Counted from the first letter of the stretch, positions 42,201 through 54,423 are shown. The stretch: DNA of 64,000 bases from Lumbricus terrestris (GCA_949752735.1 OX457036.1:5732232-5796231), one strand, 5' to 3'. Notes: generated by a model from the sequence alone, not told the origin. Numbers and translations are program-made.

Positions 42201-42721
42201 GACATCCCTTCGGAATTGCATTCATTGCATCTGACAAATCAAATTTTGTTTCATGTGTCTTTGAAGTCATCTTCTTTCAGTGTGGTTGGTCTGGGATCAC
42301 CGATGATTGTCACAGAGTGAGAGGCTTACGCAGAATTTCCGGAAATAGATATTTTGAAGCGAAACCAAGTTTTCTTTGGAGTTCCGAAAGTTGATTATTA
42401 TAATAATATTATATTATATCTGATTGGTGAGACGGAATCAGCGTAAGACTTCAGCCCCAAAATTGGAAATGTGAGAACAACGAGGACAGGGTGGCTATAA
42501 GCCTAGCAGCGGTGTTTAATACTGACAGAGAGGGAGGAGCCATAACTTCGAGGCACCCATGATGAGCGAGTTACAGCAATGTAGTCAAAAGTAGACTTAA
42601 TGGCTTTAACTAAGAGGCAAGATAATTAAAAATCGGAATAATATGTGCCTAAATTATGTCAATTTCCTCATTGTTTGCTGTGAAAATGACATTTTCGATG
42701 CTACAATTGTGTTAGCTTTTG

Positions 42722-42758
42722 AACACCATTACTTCAGGTATAGAAATGTCTATATAAG
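42722..42758 (+). promoter_or_regulatory. snRNA-type promoter cassette
   Basis: AACACCATTAC, 18 bp, TATATAAG. Paralogue of 34003. Confidence 0.55.
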
Positions 42759-43419
42759 TCGACGTTGTTGCACGTTTGTCTAAATTGGCGCTTTTTATTT
42801 CAAAGCAGATATCGCTCGTACAACGATAAGAAACTCAAGGATATTTCAATTGTTAGACTATAATTACAGTGATCTGATTTTACCAGTGTCAATTTCGCTG
42901 ACCTAGAAATGACATTGAACAAAAATGAAATAGAAAAATAGCGATTGATTCAAATTGGACTTCCCGTTCATTATTTTTTGTTGAAAAGATTAAATTGACA
43001 CGAACCTAAGTAACCTCAGTAAGGACTCTCATGATTCCATCGACTACTTTACAGTCAATTTAACGGACAGAGATGTTTCATGGGATACTTCATAACCCCT
43101 TCTCTCCCTTCCCGACCTCCATGATAAAATTATTCAAAAATCGGTTGGAAATTAACAATTCAAATCATTTTCAACTCCAGAAAGTTCACCCAGGACCGCC
43201 GTTTTATGTAAAACGACGCACTAAAACAGCCCTGTTAACAGATCTTTGGTTTACCATAGCTCTATTATAATAATCGTAATCGCAACCTCCAAACTTCTAA
43301 GGCGCCACTCGAAAGCCAAGCGCGGGACAACAGCTTATTCACGAGCGCTGCGTTGAGTCAAAGGAGTTGTCCGTAAGAGTAATCTGAAGGTGGTCCGAGT
43401 CGAGCTATCATAGGATCAG

Positions 43420-43640
43420 GCGAGTGTCGTCTGGGCCGGGATTATGGGAATGTGGATGATCAGATGAGACAGTGCAAGAGTTTTTGAAAAGGTGTGACTT
43501 CAATTTAGAATGAAAAGCCTGAGGTGTGATGGATAGAGGAGCCTGAGGAAGTTGGTGGCATGTGACCAGTAATGACGGTGAAGGAACTCATAAAGATCTG
43601 AAGTCAGGAGGCAGATCATTCGAACATAAGAGACCAGCTT
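43420..43640 (-). pseudogene. LINE ORF C-terminus, frameshifted duplicate
   Basis: Paralogue of 34692-34930 with frameshifts. Same GPDDTRL-type end. Confidence 0.45.
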
Positions 43641-44422
43641 AACGCTCTACGTTTTCTGGCAGGTTGTATGGCTTTTGGCTAAGTAAAGGAGACAAGGCAG
43701 TCAAAATTTGAAAGTCGGTTTACGTCATCGGCTTTTGAGAGCATAAGATGTTGCTAAACTGTTGGATCTAAACAGAATGAAGGAATACTATTCGAGATTA
43801 TTCAAATTTGAAATACTGGAATATCTCTTGAAATTATCATTGTCAACCTCGACATCAGACTATATCGATAGCCTAAACATTGAAACTAATAAAACAAGAA
43901 ATTGTTCGTAATTACTGCATAAAGCAATGTTGACCTGGATTGCCCTAGTTTTCATAAGACGTTGCTAAACACATAGGCGCAACCACGTCCTAAAAGTTGG
44001 GGGGACCAGGGAACAAAAGAAATTTTTTAGTAGAGGTAATAATAGCGAGCGCGAAGCGCGCGAAACTGCGATTGCCAAAGGCAAGAAGCCCCAAACGATT
44101 ATGGGGTATGGGGGAGCGTCGTAAGCTCCCCCGTCGGGGTCTGGGCGGAGCCCCAGAAATCGAAGCAATTTTGAGCATTTGATGCCAAACTGAGTGCATT
44201 TAGGTTCTGGTTTACCTGAAATTTTGCAACGATCATATCGGAATAAAAGTACCTAAACTATCTCGATCTGTGAAAGTCTAAATCTAAATCAGTCAATCAA
44301 TCTCTTAATGAGCCATTTAGTAATTGACATTAGATAGACATTTAAAGTCCTGATTTACAATTTAAAGTCCTGATTTTGGTCCTTAAGTCTCAAATGGGTC
44401 TTGCTCCAAAGTATCTGTGCGA

Positions 44423-45265
44423 CAGTGTTTAATCTAGACGTCTCTGGGGGGGGGGAACTTTCCCCCCCAGGATTGACATTTCCCCCCCCAGAAAAATTTG
44501 ACAAAATGTTATTGGTTTTTAATAACTTTTTCATCATTGTTTTACTTGAAGTGTTATAATATACCGTGATATTATTTATTATTACATGATTATAATGACA
44601 AGATTTACTACTATAATATATGATACTATCATGTTAAGATGACACCTTAAGATGCTGCCATTGCAATGTGGAAATTCAAAAAGTTTCTACTGGGTCACTG
44701 AAAAAGTACAGCTATGTTGTTAAGACGACCCCTTAAAATGCTGCCATTGCAATGTGGAAATTCAAAAAGTTTCTAATGGGTCACTGAAAAAGTACAGCTA
44801 TTTTGTTAAGATGACCCCTTAAAATGCTGCATGCAATGTGGAAATTCAAAAAGTTTCTGATGGGTCACTGAAAAAGTACAGCTATTTTGTTAAGATGACC
44901 CCTTAAAATGCTGCCATTGCAATGTGGAAATTCAAAATGTTTGTAATGGGTCACTGAAAAAGTACAGCTATTTTTGTTAAGATGACCCCTTAAAATGCTG
45001 CCATTGCAATGTGGAAATTCAAAAATTTTCTACTGGGTCACTGAAAAAGTACAGCTATTTTGTAAAGATGACACCTTAAAATGCTGCCATTGCAATGTGG
45101 AAATTCAAAAGTTTCTGATGGGGAGGGGGATGTGTCCCCTCCCCATACCTCTCCCCTCCAGGTCTCGGCGCTGCGCGCCTCGCGAGCGTCCTTCGGATGC
45201 TCAATTGTTTCCCCCCCAGAAACCTCAATTCCCCCCCCAGAGGAGGGGGACTAGATTAAACACTG
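44423..45265. mobile_element. hAT-type MITE nested in the LINE
   Basis: Inverted ends CAGTGTTTAATCTAG / CTAGATTAAACACTG, with direct repeat TCTGTGCGA on both sides (44414-44422, 45266-45274). G/C-run subterminal regions enclose an 86-bp satellite. Confidence 0.8.
44632..45118 (+). repeat. 86-bp tandem repeat, ~5.7 copies
   Basis: GCTGCCATTGCAATGTGG recurs at 44654, 44740, 44826, 44910, 44998 and 45083. Contained inside the nested hAT MITE. Confidence 0.9.
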
Positions 45266-45599
45266 TCTGTGCGATCAGATACATGTACATCGCCCCATTT
45301 CTGCCACTTCACTGCGTCCTCTTAGGTCCTCTGATCGGCTTGACCTCTTTGTCCCCCGAGTCAGGACTGCCATGGCTCAATCCATATCATTTGCCTGCAT
45401 TGGTCCCTCCTTATGGAATGGTCTTCCCCCATCAGTTCGCTCTGCCATCCTCTCTGGTAGTGTATCCTCGTCTTTCTCTCGTCTAAAAACTTGCCTTTTT
45501 TCTCGGAGTTAAACGCACTGGGGGCGCTTCTGAAAGGCTTTTGCTGCGAGAAGCGCTTTATAAATGGTCAGATAAGATAAGATAAGATAAGACATTGCT

Positions 45600-46200
45600 T
45601 ACAAAAAATGGCGCAACTTCTGGGGATGCAAAGCTTAGCCCTACCCTAAAGGCACAGAAGTCATGCAATAAATATCCATTGATTTTAATATAGGTCCACA
45701 CATAAACTAAGACACAATGGAACCAAAGAATGAGAATCATGAGTGCTCATTTCCGTCTAACCGGAATAAGGTTAGAGATCTTTTTGGACTACTCTAGTAT
45801 TATTTGAGAAAGCTATCTATCTTAGAAACGGTAAAATGGTGCCAAAATTATAGTCGTGCAACAAATATCCAAATTATACATTGATTCAAATGCACATATA
45901 AATGAGCACACAGCGGAACTAAGGAATGGGAAACATGTGCCCATTTCCATATCCTAACAGTGTGGACCATAGGTGAAGACTTGGTGCTGACTTTGGGGGA
46001 CAAACGAACGGCCGAAGGAGGATCGACCAGCAGGGGAGAGTTTGGGCAGGGAGATATGCCCCCAAACTTGGAAAAAATTCGATTTTCAGCACTACAATGG
46101 TAGCATTTCAGGTAGTCATATTAACAAATTTCCTCGTCATTTTAGTGCTTATAGTCTTTGTTTACGACTTCAAAAGTTCCCTCCCCAATGTCGAAATGCT
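45600..46200. other. No gene recognised
   Basis: Part of the 4.9-kb element interior. Two short related stretches (45650-45720, 45850-45950) resemble each other. No ORF. Confidence 0.4.
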
Positions 46201-46204
46201 ATGA

Positions 46205-47690
46205 ATTGATAATTGTTTAGTAAAGTTAAAAGAGGTGTGTAAGAGACATCTATAATTGGAATTCTCCTTTAAAAAAAATTAAAGTTAACTTGTTTGATGA
46301 TAATAGTTTAGTACAGTTAAAAGAGGTGTGTAAAAGACATCTCCTATTGGAATTCTCTGTTAAAAAAATAATTAATTTATAATTGGAATTCTCTGTTTAA
46401 AAAAATTATTGTTAACTTGTTTGTTGATAATAGTTTAGTAAAGTTAAAAGAGGTGTGTAAGAGACATCTCCAATTGGAATTCTCGGTTAAAAAATAGTTA
46501 ATTTGTTTGACGATAATAGTTTAGTAAGGTTAAAAGGGGTGTGTAAAAAACATCTCCAATTGGAATCTCCAATCTGTTAAAAAATAATTGTTAACTTGTC
46601 TCATGATATAAGTTTAGTAAAAATTAAAAGATGTGTGTAAGAGACATCTCCAATTGGAATTCTCAGTTTAAAACAATAATAATAGTTAACTTGTTTGATG
46701 ATAATAGTTTAGTAAAATTAAAAGGGGTGTGTAAGAAACATCTTCAACTGGAATTCTCTGTTAAAAAATAAAAGTTTGTCGGATGATATAAGTTTAGTAA
46801 AATTAAAAGATGTGTGTAAGAGACATCTCCAATTGGAATTCTCAGTTTAAAACAATAATAATAGTTAACTTGTTTGATGATAATAGTTCAGTAAAATTAA
46901 AAGATGTGTGTAAGAGACATCTCCAATTGGAATTCTTAGTTTTAAACAATAATAATAGTTAACTTGTTTGGTGATAATAGTTTAGTAAAGTTAAAAGAGG
47001 TGTGTAAGAGACATAAAATTGGAATTCTCTGCTAAAAATAATAGTTAATTTGTTTGATGATAATAGTTTAGTAAAGTTAAAAGAGGTGTGTAAGAGACAT
47101 CTCCAATTGTTATTCTCTGTTTTTAAAATAATTGTTAAATCGTTTGATTATAATAGTTTAGAGAAAGTTAAAAGAGGTGTGTAAGAGACATCCAATTGGA
47201 ATTCTCTTTTAAAAATAATAGTTAATTTGTTTAAGTAAGTAAGTAAGTATTTTCTTTATTACTCCACTTGCAAACGCACAATGGGACACAAAACATCATT
47301 ATAAAACATCGAAGTAATAATAGGTAATAGAAACGTGCAAATTAAAATCACAAGTTAAATTATAATATAATTACTAAACTATTATCGTCAAAAGTTAACT
47401 ATATAGCATTCTCGTGATAATTCCCTTTCCAATCAGCGAATCACATCGTGGAATTTCTAGATTATGTGAACGGGGCCTAAGGGAGTAACCAGTTACACGT
47501 TCAGGTGGAAGAAGATAATGGAGGACATGACCGGGGTCACAAAAGATAGAAGTAAAGAGTTTGATGATAATAGTTTAGTAAAGTTAAAAGAGGTGTGTAA
47601 GAGACATCTTAAATTGGAATTCTCTGTTTAAAAAAATAATAGTTAACTTGTTTGATGATAATAGTTTAGTAATTATATTATATTTAACTT
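46205..47690 (+). repeat. ~85-98-bp minisatellite, ~12 copies, split by a LINE
   Basis: The unit carries GATAATAGTTTAGTAAAGTT, AAAAGAGGTGTGTAAGAGAC and ATCTCCAATTGGAATTCTC. The last units (47555-47690) are separated from the rest by a LINE 3' end (47235-47553). Confidence 0.85.
47235..47553 (-). mobile_element. LINE 3' end inserted in the minisatellite
   Basis: Minus strand end: CATTGTGCGTTTGCAAGTGG, AGTAATAAAGAAAATACTTA, with an ACTTAC tail. A plus-strand relative ends at 47815. Confidence 0.6.
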
Positions 47691-47924
47691 GTGATTTTAA
47701 ATCGTACGTTTTTATTACCTATTGTTAATCCGTTGTATAATAACGATGTTCTATGTCCCATTGCTCGTTTTCAAGAGGAGTAATAAACAAAATACTTGCA
47801 TACTAACTTACTTACTTTCCATATTATTCTTAATGTCCAACTGGGGGTTGATTCGAGAAGGAAGGAAACCTGAGGGGAATGTAGCAGAAGCCCGATCATG
47901 ACGTTGTGGCGTTATTTATTATTA

Positions 47925-48290
47925 TTAATCAGAAGTTTAACGACATCTTATAGCTACAAAGGCTGTTGACGTCTTTAAAGATTTTTAACAGTGCATTCCA
48001 CTTTTTTCTCCTCGCATGTTTTAAGTAGTAAGATTGATATATCATTCTTTATTCACGCAAGCAGCATATGCTCAGTTGTTTCAAGCAATTGACATTTAGA
48101 GCACAGGTCTGTTGTGCTTTTACCTAACACTTTCAACCAAGTGTTATTAAGGACATGCCACATCCTAAGTCGGGTAATTTGAACTTCTTTTTTCCTGATG
48201 GAGTCCATTATTTTTATATTAGTTGTGACGTTGGGTGTTGGCAATGATTTTAAAATAACCGGTAATACGTTAAAAGAGGTATCTTATCCA
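47925..48290 (-). pseudogene. LINE C-terminus with C-x2-C zinc-like motif, minus strand
   Basis: Minus strand: MDSIRKKEVQITRLRMWHVL, NNTWLKVLGKSTTDLCSKCQ, LLETTEHMLLA. Same element as 58264-59448, but the 3' UTR is largely deleted, ending at GTCGTTAAACTTCTG. Confidence 0.7.
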
Positions 48291-48469
48291 CACAGTATAA
48301 TGTTCGCAAACTATTCAACGTGGGACTAAATAACTATTGGTTAGAGCCTGGATTACCCGGGATTTCATATCATTAGAAATATGAACTTCATCTGCTAAAG
48401 TTTTCTTTCTCTAGAACTCTACTGACGTGTGTGTGTGTGTGTGTACATGCCATAACGATTAAACATTGG

Positions 48470-48560
48470 GGGAGGGGGACAAAAACATGGGCCGTCCCCC
48501 CCAACGCCTCCATTAGGGGGACCGTCCCCTCTGCCCCCTTAGGTCTCCGCCCGTGGTTTC
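48470..48560. repeat. G/C-run MITE fragment
   Basis: GGGGGAGGGGGAC, GGGCCGTCCCCCCC, then TAGGTCTCCGCCCGTG. Similar to the right end of the MITE at 7030-7350. Confidence 0.45.
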
Positions 48561-48979
48561 ACGTGCTATCTGTGTGAGACGCCAACACTGTCGAGTTATG
48601 ATGTTGGCCTACAGGCAGGATTAAAACACTCTTGATTCAGCCTTAATGCTGAGAAGATATACGTTCTTAATATGCCAGTCTATATTGAAATGGCTATTAG
48701 CAGTAGTCGGTTGCAAAAGTCCCAAGCCTCTCGTTGAAAGTTGGAGGGGACCATTCGTCGAAAGTTGGGGAGGGGACCATTCGCCGAAATTTAGGGGGAC
48801 CGTCCCAAGCCTCCAAAAAGTTGGGGGGGACGCGTCCCGTGGGTCCCATAGGGTGGTTGCGCCTATGGCTAAACACTGGATTGCAATTACTTAGCACTTA
48901 GTCCTTCCTCGCGCTGGTAGCGCATCGGGTGACACAGCCTCTGCAGTGGATTGACTACTCTGAAATCACGGTCTGCTTC

Positions 48980-49015
48980 GACACCTTTAACTCGGTGACT
49001 AAGATATTTATACAT
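48980..49015 (+). promoter_or_regulatory. snRNA-type promoter cassette
   Basis: GACACCTTTAA, then ATTTATACATA at about 18 bp. The TATA is diverged compared with the paralogue at 35292. Confidence 0.45.
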
Positions 49016-49504
49016 AAATTATAGTATGTAATCAACTTCGTTGAATCACGTTCAGTCCCAAATCCCAAAGGGCAAAGCGCTTGGGCAGTGTGCCAAATAG
49101 CTAGGCTACTAACGAAAATTGTTTACTTTTATTTTAAGGCATTACGTAAACGAATCATACCATTACATTATAACAAATTTCCTCTGTTCTGTCTACATAC
49201 ATGTATGAGGTGTGATACGCTGATTGCCACAGTGGCGAACGTACCATGATAGGCCTATCGAATTGCTGGTCTGGTTTCACGTTGCGTCCGAGGCGGGGCT
49301 GGAAGCCTGGGAGCGCCTCTGGTTGCGTTCCATCTTCCGTACGCGATCTCTGTTGCCCAATTAGACAAGGCTTGGAATTCTAAAAGGGCTCTAGAAATCA
49401 CTCCTAGAAGCAAATCATGTAACAATTTGCTAACCGGTGTTTCTAGACTAATTTGACCCTGCTGAAAACGAAAATCGCTGTTAGCAAGCTGGATTTTTGG
49501 CCGT

Positions 49505-50330
49505 TCAATGGGAAAACAAGATGGCGGACAAAATGGCGGTCAGTTGCTTCAAACGGCTATAAGTAAAGTATTGTATGTGACAGGAACACGATTTTACACT
49601 CTAAATTGAGATTATAGGGTGCAAGGAATACAATGGAACCAAATACACACATGTAGCACTGCAAGAAAATCAAAATGGCGGACAAAATGGCGGCCAGAAT
49701 CTTAAAATGGCTGTAAGTGAAGTTAAGTATGCAGTGGAATCATGATTTCAGGGTCTAAATCAACATTTTCGGGGTCAAGGAATGCAATGGAAGCAAGGTA
49801 ACATATGTGGCAATGCACGGAAACCAAGATGGCGGACAAAATGGCGGACAAAGTCTTAAAATGGCAATAAGTGAAGATATATATGCAACTAAATCTTGAT
49901 TCCAGGGTCTAAATCAACACTTTCGAGGTCAAGGAATGCAATGGAAGCAAGGTAACATATGTGGCATTGCACGGAAACCAAGATGGCGGACAAAATGGCG
50001 GACAAAACTCTTAAAATGGCAATAAGTGAAGATATATATGCAACTAAATCTTGATTTCAGGGTCTAAATCAACACTTTCGAGGTCAAGGAATGCAATGGA
50101 AGCAAGGTAACATATGTGGCATTGCACGGAAACCAAGATGGCGGACAAAATGGCGGACAAAACTCTTAAAATGGCCATAAGTGAAGACATATATGCAACT
50201 AAATCATGATTTCAGGGTCTAAATCAACATTTTCGAGGTCAAGGAATGCAATGGAAGCAAGGTAACATATATAGCACTGCCTGGAAACCAAAATGGCGAG
50301 CAAAATGGCGGCAAGAATTTCAAAATGGAT
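49505..50330 (+). repeat. ~155-bp tandem repeats in the left foldback arm, 6 copies
   Basis: Each unit carries the pair AAGATGGCGGACAAAATGGC, then GG, with starts about 151-159 bp apart (near 49514, 49673, 49830, 49981, 50136, 50290). AAGATGGCGG is YY1-site-like. Mirrored in 52960-53770. Confidence 0.85.
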
Positions 50331-50689
50331 GTTAATGAAGTCATGCATGCAATGGGAACTTGATCAAAAAAATTTGCGAGGTCTTTGCAAGATGGTATCT
50401 GAGACCTCTGCAGTTGAATTTATCTACAATGTTCCCTTATTTGACCAGATATGATCATTCAAATTATCGCAATGCCTTCAGGAAGTCTTAAACCAAGGAG
50501 TGTTCTCCAAAAGAACACTGACAAAATTATAAAGGAAGATTTGTATATCATGCAGTGACTTATTACATCGTATCAAGCTGACTGTCCCATGGATCTGGAA
50601 ACACGATTGTGCCATGGACTTTTCTCAAAACCAATGGGATTGGATTCTCTCTGCAAAAGTAACTTGTCGTCCGTATTTCTATAGCAGAG

Positions 50690-51240
50690 GCATATCATTT
50701 GTTTATTTATTATATTTTACGTAGTGCCTCTTCAAGGTGGGCTGCCCGGAATCGCCCCCCACTTAACCACAACTAAATAGGACAGTTTTTTATTCTTAAG
50801 GAACAGAGTGGAGTGACCCATGGGCATGTAATAGACGCTGTGAAAAGGGGTTGGCCATTCCCATTCTAGATTTTAGAACCAGCTACACAGAATGAAAGTT
50901 GATGTCAAATAGCAGACCGCGAGTGAACCAGCTCAGCTTGGTCCGCCAACTGAAGAGTAGATCGACGCTGGACATCCGAGGTTGAAAAACAGAGTTCTTT
51001 CAGACATAGTGGGGCTATAGCCTAGTCCATCAAGGCACTACCTAAGCAACACAGAGAGCCTGCAGGCAATCCGCTGCGGGAAAGGGAGCCAATGCAAGAC
51101 ATCCCGCATATTGTATGAGACATGACCAAATATTGTGATATGCCCATAGGCTAAGTCGCGACACAGTTCATCCGACTTGCTGCAGACAAATTATTGTAGG
51201 ACAAGCAATGGCTCAAGCAATAGGGAACCTCCAAACGCGA
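50690..51240 (-). pseudogene. Old L2-like LINE in the foldback centre
   Basis: The minus-strand translation has MRDVLHWLPFPQRIACRLSV, the RDVLHWLPxxQRI block. It ends near 50700 with GAAGAGGCACTACGTAAAAT. Many frameshifts. Confidence 0.6.
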
Positions 51241-51582
51241 AGACAGTTGGTGACCTGACAGATCTATACAGTGGATACCTGTGTACAGGTAGCCTACTTT
51301 CGATTGGCTACAAGAGGGTTAACAATTATTGCCTTCGATAGATAGTGGACATTGCTTTTAGTAAGTGAAATCGTACAGAAAATTACAACCACAACTCTGC
51401 CACTGTGTGGAGTCTTGATATACTCCGTTGTCGGAAAATTGGGTGAATTTTCTTGGTATGCTTGAAAGAAAGACTGATCTAGCTTCATTCCTGTCCATTC
51501 AGCTCTCAGCAGCCACATTTGGAGATATGGACTAGAGCGGTTGCTGGTGGTTACGTGAAAAAAGATAAGGTGTTGTCCACTG

Positions 51583-52040
51583 CCGGTGTAAAGGTTTCAA
51601 ATTACCCCCTCCTAAACATTACCCCCCGGTAACTTGAAACCGGTTTCAGATTACCCCCCAGAAACTAGATTTGCATCAAGCATCGCATCTATTGCGCTAA
51701 AAAAATCAGAAAAATCATCCCGCTTCTTGTTTTGGTCTGAAGATTTTCATCCGTCATCCCACTTCGTGGTTTGCTATCGATATTTTGATCCGAAAAAAAT
51801 AATAGCCTCGAAGCCATTTTCTCCATGTAAACTTCAGCGGCGAATAGTATTTTAGTTACAGATGAAAATATTGATAACAAACCACGAAGTGGGATGACGG
51901 ATGAAAATCTTCAGACCAAAACAAGAAGCGGGATGAATTTTTTGATATTTTTAGTGCAATAAATGCGATGATTGATGCAATTTACAGTTTGCTGGGGGGT
52001 AATGTTTAGGAGGGGGTAATCTGAAACCTTTACACCGGGT
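51583..52040. mobile_element. Palindromic (hairpin) MITE
   Basis: Ends CCGGTGTAAAGGTTTCA and its inverse. Most of the ~455 bp folds on itself: CATCCGTCATCCCACTTCGT at 51749 pairs with the inverted copy at about 51885. ACCCCCTCCTAAACATTACC appears at both ends in inverse. Confidence 0.8.
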
Positions 52041-54099
52041 CATATGTGTTTGCTTTATATTTAACGGTGTTTTTGGTGATGGCAGGAACATCAGTGGAAC
52101 AGAAGCTCATCCAATTCACGTAACTATGAAGAATTGATCGAGTGGCCTTCATGCTACAACTGGATGTGATTTGACATATTTAGCAGGAATCAGCTGAAAG
52201 AATGCTTGAATAAACTACTTGAAAGTTCCCACTTATTTTCTACATTTGGAACATTCCCTTATGAACTCATTACCAAAATGTCAGTTTGGAAAGGCCTATT
52301 TTTACTAGATATTGATGTTCAGATATCATCCTCATCTTCATCAGATGGAGTGTGGTGGAAGAAAGTAATCTTTACCAGTGTGCACCAAAGCCACATTATA
52401 GAGTTTGTTTACAGCAAATCATGTGAAGTTGACAAACGTAGCATCAGAACCTGCTGCTATCGAAGTGCAATCTTGTCATGTGCACTCAGGTGCAATTGCA
52501 TTGACTGCAACAAGGCCTGATTTGACTCTACGGTACCCTATATCCGTCAAGTCACGAAAAGTTGAAACTATTGATACGTCAAGTTATGAAACATTCAAGC
52601 ATGCATACTGTATATACATAAAGCCAGCAATAGTTAAACTGCAGTCCAGTCATAGGCTACTAAAAATTTCCACTATAGGTATGACAATTTCACTGCATAA
52701 CACTGCATGTGATTTTGTTGGAAGCGTATGACCTGGAAATTACTAGTCCAGACTGAAATCACGTCTCCATCGTATATGTTCAAGACATCACTCATAGCCA
52801 GTTGAAGTTTTTGTCCACCATTTTGGTTTTTGGTTTTCTGGCAGTGTCACATAATATATTCAGTGCCTTTAATTTCACTTTCCTTAAATCCAAAAATTAT
52901 CATTTACATTCTGAATTGATGTATCTATTAGATACAGAAATTCACTAACAGTCAATTCAAGAGTCTGGCCACCATTTTGGCCGCCATTTTGGTGTCCAGG
53001 CAGTGCTATATATATGCGACATTGGTTTCATCACATGCCTTGACCTCGAAAATGTTGATTTAGACCCTGAAATCATAATTTGGTTGCATATATGTCTTCA
53101 CTTATTGCCATTTTAAGATTTTGTCCGCCATTTTGTCCGCCATCTTGGTTTCCGTGCAATGACACATATGTTACCTTGCTTCCATTGCATTCCTTGACCT
53201 CGAAAATGTTGATTTAGACCCTGAAATCATGATTTAGTTGCATATATGTCTTCACTTATGGCCATTTTAAGATTTTTGTCCGCCATTTTGTCCGCCATCT
53301 TGGTTTCCGTGCAATGCCACATATGTTACCTTGCTTCCATTGCATTCCTTGACCTCGAAAGTGTTGATTTAGACCCTGAAATCAAGATTTAGTTGCATAT
53401 ATATCTTCACTTATTGCCATTTTAAGACTTTGTCCGCCATTTTGTCCGCCATCTTGGTTTCCGTGCATTGCCACATATGTTACCTTGCTTCCATTGCATT
53501 CCTTGACCCCGAAAATGTTGATTTAGACCCTGAAATCATGATTCCACTGCGTACTTAACTTCATTTACAGCCATTTTAAGATTCTGGCCGCCATTTTGTC
53601 CGCCATTTTGATTTTCTTGCAGTGCTACATATGTGTATTTGGTTCCATTGTATTCCTTGCACCCTATAATCTTAATTTAGAGTGTAAAATCGTGTTCCTG
53701 TCACATACAATACTTTACTTATAGCCGTTTGAAGCAACTGACCGCCATTTTGTCCGCCATCTTGTTTTCCCATTGAACGGCCAAAAATCCAGCTTGCTAA
53801 CAGCGATTTTCGTTTTCAGCAGGGTCAAATTAGTCTAGAAACACCGGTTAGCAAATTGTTACATGATTTGCTTCTAGGAGTGCCATTTTGAGATTCCAAG
53901 CCTGGTCTAAATCTCTGACGCTGAGGCGCCTCGGGCTCTTCGCTCTGCTATGAAGGATCTCGCTTAGCTGTCAGACAACGCTGAGCCTTCTCGGTTGCAA
54001 AACCGTCCATCTGCAATGACCTCCCTTCAAAGCTGCATTTTATTACAATGGACCAGTTAAACTATGTTTCGTGGATCTCTCAATTCTTTTTTCTTTCAC

Positions 54100-54145
54100 C
54101 GAGGCGGGGCTGGGAGTCTGGGGGCGCCTCTGAGTAAGTTTCATA
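54100..54145 (+). mobile_element. L2-like LINE 3' end remnant
   Basis: GGGGCGCCTCTGAGTAAG preceded by a WNDLP-like codon run near 54020. A related stretch lies at 49285-49325 on the other side of the foldback element, so the foldback may have landed in this LINE. Confidence 0.4.
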
Positions 54146-54423
54146 GAATGATCACGTGCCATTAAACTGAAACCATCACTACTGCTGCTCATTACTGCTC
54201 AGAATTCCGCCACCGTGCTATGTTTTTCGGTGGCAGTTCATTTGTATAAATTTCCATAAAGCTAGTTCGTTGCATTTCGTAAAATATAATTGACCCCACT
54301 AATTACTGAAACGGTGTTTCATTTCGTGGATTGTGACAAACATTGTCCATCAACTCAATAATCTACCTAATTTCATTTTCTTAGTCTATGCTGACTCATA
54401 CACCACGGGTTCTCAAAATGTTT

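Larger units (their letters stand above)
44366..45600 (+). mobile_element. L2-like LINE 3' end interrupted by a hAT MITE
   Basis: Before the MITE: KVLILVLKSQMGLAPKYLCD. After it: HVHRPISA, LRSSDRLDLFVPR, FACIGPSLWNGLPPSVR and RLKTCLFS-stop. 3' end GCGCTTTATAAATGGTCA and (GATAA)n. The frame is preserved across the insertion. Confidence 0.8.
43972..48867. mobile_element. 4.9-kb element with hAT-type ends
   Basis: Perfect 15-bp inverted ends CATAGGCGCAACCAC / GTGGTTGCGCCTATG flanked by an exact 8-bp duplication GCTAAACA (43964-43971 and 48868-48875). The uninserted paralogue lies at about 35255. The interior has G-rich subterminal repeats, a LINE with its own nested hAT MITE, two minisatellites and another LINE. 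No transposase, so it is non-autonomous and was mobilised in trans. Confidence 0.8.
49361..53910. mobile_element. Foldback element with ~1-kb inverted arms
   Basis: The left arm (49361-~50360) and right arm (~52800-53910) are reverse complements. The outer ~150 bp (AGGCTTGGAATTC ... TTAGCAAGCTGGATTTTTGG) is unique, and the rest is ~155-bp tandem repeats. The 2.4-kb centre contains an old LINE, a hairpin MITE and two small ORFs (52206-52520, 52405-52731) that I do not recognise. No transposase. The exact target duplication could not be set. Confidence 0.8.

Noticed and set aside
44632..45118. PSE-like GACACCTTAA in the 86-bp satellite
   Set aside because: No TATA box at 17-20 bp. Mostly GACCCCTTAA, so likely coincidental.
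46205..47690. Reverse-strand ACACACCTCTTTTAA in the minisatellite as a promoter
   Set aside because: An extra CT in the core and no TATA at the expected distance.
52206..52731. Transposase of the foldback element
   Set aside because: Two overlapping ~105-codon ORFs have no DDE, zinc-finger or other motif I can see.
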